Source: Spirochaetales bacterium
GTDB taxonomy: Bacteria > Spirochaetota > Spirochaetia > Sphaerochaetales > Sphaerochaetaceae
Direction of reading: 5' to 3'
NCBI GenBank assembly: GCA_017962865.1
Contig: JAGCUM010000088.1
Location: 1-5,832, forward strand
Length of the DNA: 5,832 nucleotides
Shown here: piece after piece, positions 1 to 5,173 of the stretch
Position numbering within the stretch: position 1 is the stretch's first letter
How the letters are laid out: every line of letters starts with the position of its first letter
Position numbers and translations under genes: made by a program
The notes under the pieces: model-generated
Told to the model about the DNA's origin: nothing
The model's database searches: none
The model's input: the letters and a program-made list of their open reading frames with translations, nothing else

Positions 1-1
1 A

Positions 2-427
2 AGGTTCTGCTCCAGCGTCCAGGAAAGACTGTCCTATATTGCAGAGGTCCTGATGAAGAACAGGAGAACCGGACTCGGTGCCCTGACTGCCTATGCGCAG
101 GAAAAGATAACGGATCCGGAGACCGGTGAGATGGATCCGATGGCTGCAGTTTCCCTGCTCAGCACCTGGACAACTACGGACGGCTTCTATGGCGGCGATG
201 AGGAAACAAAGGGTCTGAAGCAGATTCTGGATGAGAGCGGCATTTCCTATGATGATGCAAAACTGAAGAATGCCTGCAGCATCGTGGAAGGACTTCCATA
301 CAATGCGCAGCTGTTCGCCTCCGTTCTTCTGTTTGCCCTTGACCAGGAAAAGTTAGACAACGTGATGTACGGCATCAGCTGCCACTACCCCGAGGTTTTC
401 TACTCCCTTCTGAAGAACTATCAGTAA
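2..427 (+). CDS. Unrecognised protein, C-terminal part (5' end outside window)
   Basis: I do not recognise this protein. The frame is open to the left edge, and the residues before the first ATG (position 53) read like ordinary coding sequence, an amphipathic helix (QERLSYIAEVLMKNRR), so I treat it as the 3' end of a longer gene with 141 visible residues. The alternative is a complete 124-residue protein starting at 53: GAGG at 44-47 lies 5 bases upstream and would serve as a ribosome binding site. The visible part has no signal peptide, membrane helix or known catalytic motif. It looks mostly helical, is acidic in the middle (DPETGEMDP, DEETKG), and ends in a hydrophobic, aromatic helical stretch (QLFASVLLFALDQEK, then YPEVFYSLLKNYQ). 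Its stop codon overlaps the stop of the convergent esterase by 7 bases. Coding status is fairly sure; the start is unsure and the function unknown. Confidence 0.7.
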   Translation, partial: RFCSSVQERLSYIAEVLMKNRRTGLGALTAYAQEKITDPETGEMDPMAAVSLLSTWTTTDGFYGGDEETKGLKQILDESGISYDDAKLKNACSIVEGLPYNAQLFASVLLFALDQEKLDNVMYGISCHYPEVFYSLLKNYQ

Positions 428-1308
428 TCCGTTGCAATGTGCAGGGCGACCTGCTGTCCGAAAAGATGCCCCAGTTTCAACATGGACGGGGCATCGTAAT
501 GGGCAATGTCCGAAGCGGATACCCTAAGCTCGTGATAGTTTGAATTGATGAAGACGCACCGTCCGAGCGAACAATCCATGCTCTTTTTCTCGTTGTTCAC
601 CCGGGTGTAGTAGTTCCAGGAATCGGAAATCCCGGCATCCAGAAAGAAGAACTCCCCATAACGCTCGCGCAGAGTAGTGACCATCTTGCGCTGGTTTGAT
701 CCGTAGTGCTGTGTTGCACCGCCCCAGCAGGCATCGGTTTCTCCCTGCATCCAACAGAATGCCACTACCTCGGGATCCAGGTCCCGGCTTTTCAGGTATT
801 CCAGCCCGTCGTCAACTGCCTTGCAGAGATCATTGTACCCCGTTTTGCCCGGCAGGAACTTGTCCTCAAGCCCTGCACCGCTCCACGAATACTTTATGAT
901 GTAGATCTTCTCTCCGGGGAATGATGTGCTCAGCTGCTCCGCCAGCCCGACTTCAGGCCCGAACAGAAGACCTTCGGTATTATCGCCCCAGCCCGTCGTC
1001 GTTTTGACAAAGCCGTCGGAGTTGTGCCCCGAGACTGCATTCGTAACACTGATCAAGATATCTTCGAAACCCGAAGCATACTTAGAGGTATCGGCCTGTG
1101 AAAGCGTGTCTACGAAGGAGATCCCTGCGGCGTTGGACTGACCGGAAAGGATGATGACCTTGGTCTTGGAGGACGGGACCCCTACAACCTCGGATGAGCC
1201 TGCAAACGGCTCTGTGACATCTTCGGGGAACATATCCGCCCTGCAGGAAACGAGAAGGCAAACCGCCAGGAAGAAAGGAATCAACAATAATGCAATGGGT
1301 TTTCTCAT
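421..1308 (-). CDS. SASA/CE6-type carbohydrate esterase, predicted lipoprotein
   Basis: Predicted secreted SGNH-fold esterase of the sialate O-acetylesterase/acetylxylan esterase group (SASA domain, CE6-like), which removes acetyl groups from sugars or polysaccharides. Numbering from the ATG at 1308 (295 aa): residues 1-21 are a signal peptide with lipobox LVSC, so Cys22 should be lipidated and anchor the enzyme to the envelope. The mature part has the block I motif GQSN (56-59) with nucleophile Ser58, an FGPE block (116-119), WMQGE (186-190), and a C-terminal SDIAHYD stretch whose Asp267 and His270 fit the catalytic acid/base pair, followed by the family-like KLGHLFGQQVA. Length is normal for a single-domain member. 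An ATG six bases upstream (1314) is possible, but GGAGG lies only 3 bases from it and 9 bases from the chosen ATG. It is divergent from the MoxR operon and convergent with the gene to its left. The exact substrate (xylan, sialic acid or another acetylated glycan) cannot be told from sequence. Confidence 0.88.
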   Translation of the reverse strand: MRKPIALLLIPFFLAVCLLVSCRADMFPEDVTEPFAGSSEVVGVPSSKTKVIILSGQSNAAGISFVDTLSQADTSKYASGFEDILISVTNAVSGHNSDGFVKTTTGWGDNTEGLLFGPEVGLAEQLSTSFPGEKIYIIKYSWSGAGLEDKFLPGKTGYNDLCKAVDDGLEYLKSRDLDPEVVAFCWMQGETDACWGGATQHYGSNQRKMVTTLRERYGEFFFLDAGISDSWNYYTRVNNEKKSMDCSLGRCVFINSNYHELRVSASDIAHYDAPSMLKLGHLFGQQVALHIATDY

Positions 1309-1315
1309 TCCCATA

Positions 1316-1322
1316 CTCCTCC
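1316..1322 (-). promoter_or_regulatory. Ribosome binding site deciding the start of the SASA esterase
   Basis: On the minus strand GGAGGAG lies here. The GGAGG core is 9 bases from the ATG at 1308 but only 3 bases from the in-frame ATG at 1314, so the downstream ATG is favoured. Confidence 0.65.
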
Positions 1323-1335
1323 GTTAAAACGAACC

Positions 1336-1364
1336 TTGCAATCAGGGCTTATCGACAATAATAT
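1336..1364 (+). promoter_or_regulatory. Possible sigma70-type promoter for the MoxR operon
   Basis: Within the 67-base divergent intergenic region, TTGCAA (1336-1341) and TAATAT (1359-1364) are 17 bases apart; each matches its consensus box at 4 of 6 positions. Transcription would begin near 1371, leaving a leader of only about 11 bases, just enough for the GAGGAG ribosome binding site at 1371-1376. The opposite promoter, for the esterase, must lie in or near the same AT-rich stretch, but I see no convincing pair of boxes for it. No clear operator palindrome is visible. This is a pattern match in AT-rich DNA and may be chance. Confidence 0.3.
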
Positions 1365-1370
1365 AGCATA

Positions 1371-1376
1371 GAGGAG
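1371..1376 (+). promoter_or_regulatory. Ribosome binding site of the operon's first gene
   Basis: GAGGAG is followed by a 5-base spacer (AAAAT) and the ATG at 1382. It supports that start, which also gives a well-formed signal peptide. Confidence 0.65.
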
Positions 1377-1381
1377 AAAAT

Positions 1382-1924
1382 ATGAAAGTTGTTGTTTCAC
1401 TGCTCTTAGTGGCCGTTCTTGCTATGACCGTGCTTTTTGCCGAGGCCCTGAACCTCGGAATGGACCTCAAGGAGGTCAAGGATACCAATGTCACCGATTT
1501 CATCAACTACATGAATGAAAACGGAATCCTGGATGCGAAATTCTACTATTACGGAGTATTCCTGGACAATAACGGAGACTACTACGTTGCCCTCACCCCC
1601 AACGGATTCGATTACGGCGAGGACGTCCAGGTTTATTTCTATGACAATAATGTCGAGATGTTCTGGTTCAGTGACGTCTATGTGGATGATGACAACTACC
1701 TGTATGCACTTTACGTAGTCAATGAGTTGGCAAATTCGTACGTCGCCTGGTCTACATTCTACGTAGACAACTATGACGGCTGTCTGGGATCTACCGCCAT
1801 AATGACCATCGCCGGTATTGAATCCTGCGGGGAAGCGGTCTGGAATACCCTGGAGCCGTTCGTACTGGTCTCCGATGCAGGTTTTACCAGAGTCAAGGCA
1901 GCATTGGCCGCACCGATCGAATAA
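1382..1924 (+). CDS. Small secreted acidic protein, possibly YbjN-like
   Basis: Exported protein of 180 residues and unknown function. Residues 1-22 form a signal peptide: Lys2, a hydrophobic core from Val3 to Phe19, and a likely cleavage after the A-E-A at 20-22 (or after Ala20). There is no lipobox Cys, so it should be released to the periplasm or outside. The mature part is strongly acidic, by my count 16 Asp and 9 Glu against 4 Lys and 1 Arg, and has 16 Tyr. Alternating hydrophobic/aromatic strands are broken by Asp/Asn turns: FLDNNGDYYVAL (60-71), YFYDNNVEMFWF (85-96), VYVDDDNYLYAL (99-110) and FYVDNYDG (126-133). A helix-like VVNELANSYVAW (112-123) sits before the last strands, and a DFINYMNENG helix (39-48) precedes the first. 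This order resembles the YbjN/type III chaperone-like fold, but that is inference from pattern only. Cys134 and Cys149 could form a disulfide. It begins the MoxR operon; its stop is 11 bases before the preferred moxR-like start. The gene is sure; the family is not. Confidence 0.85.
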   Translation: MKVVVSLLLVAVLAMTVLFAEALNLGMDLKEVKDTNVTDFINYMNENGILDAKFYYYGVFLDNNGDYYVALTPNGFDYGEDVQVYFYDNNVEMFWFSDVYVDDDNYLYALYVVNELANSYVAWSTFYVDNYDGCLGSTAIMTIAGIESCGEAVWNTLEPFVLVSDAGFTRVKAALAAPIE

Positions 1925-1925
1925 T

Positions 1926-1930
1926 GGAGA
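1926..1930 (+). promoter_or_regulatory. Ribosome binding site deciding the MoxR start
   Basis: GGAGA ends 5 bases before the ATG at 1936. The earlier in-frame ATG at 1924, which overlaps the preceding stop by one base (TAATG), has no Shine-Dalgarno-like sequence before it and could be used only by translational coupling. I therefore prefer 1936. Confidence 0.55.
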
Positions 1931-1935
1931 AACCT

Positions 1936-2877
1936 ATGGATACAAAGCTTTTCACCGACTGTAAGGACAGACTCATCTCCAACTGCTCCAAGGTAATCGT
2001 GGGCAAGGAGGATGTGACACAGCAGATAATAATCTGCCTGATCGCTTCAGGCCATGTATTGCTCGAGGACTTGCCGGGAACAGGAAAGACCATGCTCCTG
2101 CGTGCCTTCTCGAAGAGCATCGGAGGGGATTTCAAGAGAATCCAGTTCACACCTGACCTCATGCCCAGCGACCTTACGGGCATCAATTTCTACAACCAGA
2201 AGAAGGGAGAGTTCGAGTTCCGCAAAGGACCGCTCTTTGCAAACATAGTTCTTGCGGATGAGATCAACAGAGCCGTCCCCAGAAGCCAGAGCGCCCTGCT
2301 GGAGGTCATGGAGGAGAAGCAGCTTTCCATAGACGGAACCACATACCGCCTGGAAGAGCCCTACATGGTCATGGCAACCCAGAACCCGGTCGAATCCTAC
2401 GGTACCTTCCCTCTTCCGGAAGCCCAGCTGGACAGGTTCTTCATGAAACTGTCACTCGGATACATGACACGCGATCAGGAAATCGGAATCCTCAGACGCA
2501 AGGAAACGGTGAAAATCATCGATGAGCTCGAGCAGGTAGTCACAACCGACGAGATCCTTCAGATGCGCAAGGCCTACAGCCAGGTGAACGTCAGCAATGA
2601 GATTGCCGCCTACATCATGCAGATAATCGAATACACGCGAAGCAGCAGCCTTCTTGTAAACGGAGTATCCACCCGCGGCTCGCTCGCCCTCTACAAGGCC
2701 AGCCAGATCAACGCTGCCCTCAACGGAAGAGACTTCGTCATCCCCGAGGACGTCAAGAAGGAAGCCATGGCAGTCCTGCCTCACAGAATCATGCTCTCGG
2801 GCAGGAGCCATCTGGGAAACATGGGCTTCGTACGTAACATGCTTGAAGACATAGAGGTGCCCCTGGAGCAGAACTGA
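1936..2877 (+). CDS. MoxR-family AAA+ ATPase
   Basis: Cytoplasmic AAA+ ATPase of the MoxR family (AAA_3 type), believed to act as a ring-shaped chaperone that uses ATP to mature or assemble partner proteins, often with DUF58 or VWA-domain proteins encoded beside it. Numbering from the ATG at 1936 (313 aa, normal for the family): Walker A PGTGKT at 47-52, preceded by the typical GHVLLEDL; the family signature RIQFTPDLMPSDLTG at 68-82; Walker B LADE at 106-109 within LADEINRA; a QSALLEVMEE stretch at 118-127; sensor 1 in ATQNP with Asn150; LPEAQLDRF with a candidate arginine finger at Arg167; and sensor 2 in STRGS with Arg247, in the C-terminal helical lid that ends in the VIPEDVKKEA type of helix. 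All catalytic elements appear intact, so it should be active. It is the second gene of the operon and overlaps the DUF58 gene by one base (TGATG). A start at 1924, adding MEKP, is possible. Confidence 0.96.
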   Translation: MDTKLFTDCKDRLISNCSKVIVGKEDVTQQIIICLIASGHVLLEDLPGTGKTMLLRAFSKSIGGDFKRIQFTPDLMPSDLTGINFYNQKKGEFEFRKGPLFANIVLADEINRAVPRSQSALLEVMEEKQLSIDGTTYRLEEPYMVMATQNPVESYGTFPLPEAQLDRFFMKLSLGYMTRDQEIGILRRKETVKIIDELEQVVTTDEILQMRKAYSQVNVSNEIAAYIMQIIEYTRSSSLLVNGVSTRGSLALYKASQINAALNGRDFVIPEDVKKEAMAVLPHRIMLSGRSHLGNMGFVRNMLEDIEVPLEQN

Positions 2878-3938
2878 TGCTTGGATTCGTCTTCATCGGT
2901 CTGCTGGCCGCCGCCATCATATTGGAGATCCTAAGCCTCAAGAAACCCCTCAAGCACGTCGTCATCAGCTATGACCTGGACATGCTCATGGCCGAACCCG
3001 GCGAACAGATCACAGTCAGCTACACCGTGACCAACACCGGCCGCTTTCCCATCTTCTACCTCGGCGTCTCATTCTCCTTCGAAGGCGGAATCAGCATCCT
3101 GGAAGACAGCAAATGGACCGAAAAGCACGTCACCCGCAGCTTCACGGGCATCAGCGTGGACCACAGCTATTTCCTTCCCGGAGGCAAGACCGCCAGAGGC
3201 CGATTCCGCATAGCCCTGCAGAAGAGGGGAATCTACCGCATGGGCAGATGCTATCTTGAAGCAGGCGACCTGCTGGGCCTGAACGTGTCGGTCTCATCCA
3301 CGGAAGGCAACAAAACCATCATCTGTACTGCACCCATGGCGGAATCGGATCCGCCGGTGAATGTGCTCGGAGGCTTTCTCGGGGATATCTCGGTCCGCCG
3401 CTTCATCATGGAAGACCCCAGCCTTCTTGTGGGCTACAGGGATTACACGGGCTACGAACCCATGAAGAAGATCTCCTGGATCCAGAGCGCAAAGACCGGA
3501 AAGCTGATGGTCAAGCAGAACGATTTCACGCTGGACACCGATGTGGCCATTGCCGTGAATCTGGAACGGAACGAGGCCTCCATGGCGGACATGGAGAAAC
3601 TCTTTGAACTGACAAGAACCGTATGCGAGAAGCTCGAGGAGATGAAGATCCCCTACGCCTTCATTTCCAACGGAGACCTGCGCGAGTTCCAGCAGGGATT
3701 CGGGCGGGCCCACCTGGGAGCCATACTAAGAACAATAGGAATTTCGGGAGCGGTCTGCTACAATAGCTTCGAGAACCTGATAGACAAGTGCATCGCCGGA
3801 AACCGCAGCAACAGAAGCTATATTCTGGTGACACCCCGTCTGGACAACGACGGCAAACACAGTCTGGACAGACTCAGAAGCGTTTCAGACCATGAGGTCT
3901 GCGTCATAACTGCAGACAGAAAGGAGGAAAGAGCATGA
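2877..3938 (+). CDS. DUF58 membrane-anchored protein, MoxR partner
   Basis: DUF58-family protein of 353 residues, the usual genetic partner of MoxR ATPases; its biochemical role is not established. Residues 2-20 form one N-terminal membrane helix. Residues about 35-115 are beta-rich (EPGEQITVSYTVTNTGRFP), the Ig-like part typical of the family, followed by KRGIYRMGRCYLEAGDLLGL (116-135), which matches the conserved 'RG.Y.lG...l...DpfGL' block. The DUF58 core is clear: DPSLLVGYRDYTGYEPMKKI (180-199), then SWIQSAKTGKLMVKQND (200-216). The C-terminal part (220-350) looks like a von Willebrand A-like alpha/beta domain, but the place of the DxSxS metal motif reads DVAIAVNLERNE (222-233), so a classical metal site seems absent. 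Start: ATG overlaps the MoxR stop by one base, with GGAG at 2865-2868, 8 bases upstream. Its end overlaps the next gene by 4 bases (ATGA), indicating translational coupling. Confidence 0.92.
   Translation: MLGFVFIGLLAAAIILEILSLKKPLKHVVISYDLDMLMAEPGEQITVSYTVTNTGRFPIFYLGVSFSFEGGISILEDSKWTEKHVTRSFTGISVDHSYFLPGGKTARGRFRIALQKRGIYRMGRCYLEAGDLLGLNVSVSSTEGNKTIICTAPMAESDPPVNVLGGFLGDISVRRFIMEDPSLLVGYRDYTGYEPMKKISWIQSAKTGKLMVKQNDFTLDTDVAIAVNLERNEASMADMEKLFELTRTVCEKLEEMKIPYAFISNGDLREFQQGFGRAHLGAILRTIGISGAVCYNSFENLIDKCIAGNRSNRSYILVTPRLDNDGKHSLDRLRSVSDHEVCVITADRKEERA
3921..3927 (+). promoter_or_regulatory. Strong ribosome binding site inside the DUF58 gene
   Basis: AAGGAGG lies 7 bases before the ATG at 3935, within the last codons of the DUF58 gene. 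It fixes the start of the DUF4129-type membrane protein and suggests that this gene is well translated in its own right. Confidence 0.7.
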
Positions 3939-5167
3939 AGGCACCGGCCAGCCTGAGAGTAATCTGCTTCATGTGTTTCATTTTCGTAATCCTCAGCACG
4001 ATGCCCTTCTTGGGCAATTCAAGCGGATTATTCGCTTTCTTCACGGCAATCTGTACCATTGTCAGTCTGCTGAGCGCCAAAGCAAAGAGCTGGGCCGTCC
4101 GTCTTGCGGTCTCTCTTGTTCCGCTTGCGGCCCTCGTTGTGACGTTGTTTTTCAGTGCACTGGGAATTGCCTGGGTTCTGTTCATCGCCCTCGCAGCCGT
4201 CCTGCTCTACTTCACGGTCTTCATGACCATCGGAAAATTCGAAAAGGAATACTGGAAGTTCAGGAAAATCTACATCGGCCTTCTTGCCGCATCCGTCTTC
4301 ATCTCCCTTATCTACCTTCTGATCTATATCGCCATGGTACCGGAAGTCAAGCAGACCATGAATCTCTCCGGTGTACTTGGATTCACGGTAGCATTCGCTC
4401 TCATTGGAATGTTCGTAATGACGGAGATGAGATCAGGCGAGCCCGATGCGAAGTGGCGTGCAAAGAATGCAGGACGCATCCTTGCTGCCTTCAGCTTCGC
4501 AGCCGCAGCACTCATCCTTCTCTATCTGATTCTCTCCTTCCTCTTCTCTCTGATAACTCCTACCCTTGGCCCCCATGCCCCTGAACTGAGATCGGAAAGG
4601 ATTCGTTTCCAGAACGACTATGCCATCGGCTATACGCCCCTGACCAGTCCCAACGGCCAGCAGGTCTACGACGAAGAAACCATGAAGGATGACAAACCGC
4701 TGGATGAAATAGTCAAGGAGAAAGACAGAGGCTTCCGTTGGGAGTATGTGGCCATCGGTATCATAGTTCTCGGTGCTGCAGGATTCTTCCTCTGCAGATA
4801 TCTGAAGAAGAGAAAGTCCGCGACAGAGGAAGAAGTCAAACAGATTTCACCTGAAGAGAAAGCCGATCTGGACAACATCATGAAGATCCGCATGATCTAC
4901 AGGCAGTACATCGCCTATCTGAGAAAGAACGGTATCCAGATAAACAGGGGAACCACATCGGAGGAACTTCTGGACCGCTCCAGGGAAAACACTGCCGAAG
5001 AAGAAGCGGAACCGAATCCTGAGAATTTGGAAGCCGGAACCGAGGCAGAGGAAAAGCTGAGGGAAATCTACATCAGGGCCCGCTACGGAGCGCTCGGAAC
5101 CATCACTTCGGAAGAAGTCGCCGAGGCTGCCCAACTGCTTGCTGAGATTACCGAACCGAAGGAGTGA
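3935..5167 (+). CDS. Eight-helix membrane protein with DUF4129-like tail; TgpA-like without transglutaminase domain
   Basis: Inner-membrane protein of 410 residues. Seven hydrophobic helices are visible near 8-26, 31-47, 54-76, 77-98, 112-134, 145-163 and 181-207, with basic loops (SAKAKSWAVR, GKFEKEYWKFRK, RAKNAGR) on what should be the cytoplasmic side. An approximately 60-residue extracytoplasmic loop (208-268) follows, then an eighth helix (270-288) ending in KKRK. The cytoplasmic C-terminus matches the DUF4129 pattern: KIRMIYRQYIAYLRKNGI (317-334), TTSEELLDR (340-348), an acidic Glu-rich linker (350-373), then LREIYIRARYG (375-385). This order of parts is that of TgpA-type proteins found with MoxR and DUF58, but those carry a transglutaminase core of well over 100 residues between the last helices. 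Here there is no room for one, and the loop shows no Cys. Its role is unknown; by context it should be the membrane component of the MoxR/DUF58 system. It overlaps the DUF58 gene by 4 bases and is the last gene of the operon. Confidence 0.87.
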   Translation: MKAPASLRVICFMCFIFVILSTMPFLGNSSGLFAFFTAICTIVSLLSAKAKSWAVRLAVSLVPLAALVVTLFFSALGIAWVLFIALAAVLLYFTVFMTIGKFEKEYWKFRKIYIGLLAASVFISLIYLLIYIAMVPEVKQTMNLSGVLGFTVAFALIGMFVMTEMRSGEPDAKWRAKNAGRILAAFSFAAAALILLYLILSFLFSLITPTLGPHAPELRSERIRFQNDYAIGYTPLTSPNGQQVYDEETMKDDKPLDEIVKEKDRGFRWEYVAIGIIVLGAAGFFLCRYLKKRKSATEEEVKQISPEEKADLDNIMKIRMIYRQYIAYLRKNGIQINRGTTSEELLDRSRENTAEEEAEPNPENLEAGTEAEEKLREIYIRARYGALGTITSEEVAEAAQLLAEITEPKE

Positions 5168-5173
5168 CAGGCC

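Noticed and set aside
926..1141. Open frames on the + strand within the SASA esterase region
   Set aside because: They overlap the esterase's catalytic Ser region on the other strand and show no start signal or recognisable content.
2452..2811. 119-residue open frame on the minus strand inside the MoxR gene
   Set aside because: It lies wholly antisense to a clear, conserved AAA+ gene, has no family-like motif, and arises from the codon pattern of that gene.
3294..3713. 139-residue open frame on the minus strand inside the DUF58 gene
   Set aside because: It is antisense to the conserved DUF58 core, and its translation (rich in His and Gly) does not resemble a real protein.
3973..4584. 203-residue open frame in another + frame of the membrane protein gene
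   Set aside because: Its translation is rich in Cys, His, Arg and Ser, typical of an out-of-frame reading of hydrophobic codons. The frame from 3935 has a strong ribosome binding site and clear membrane helices.
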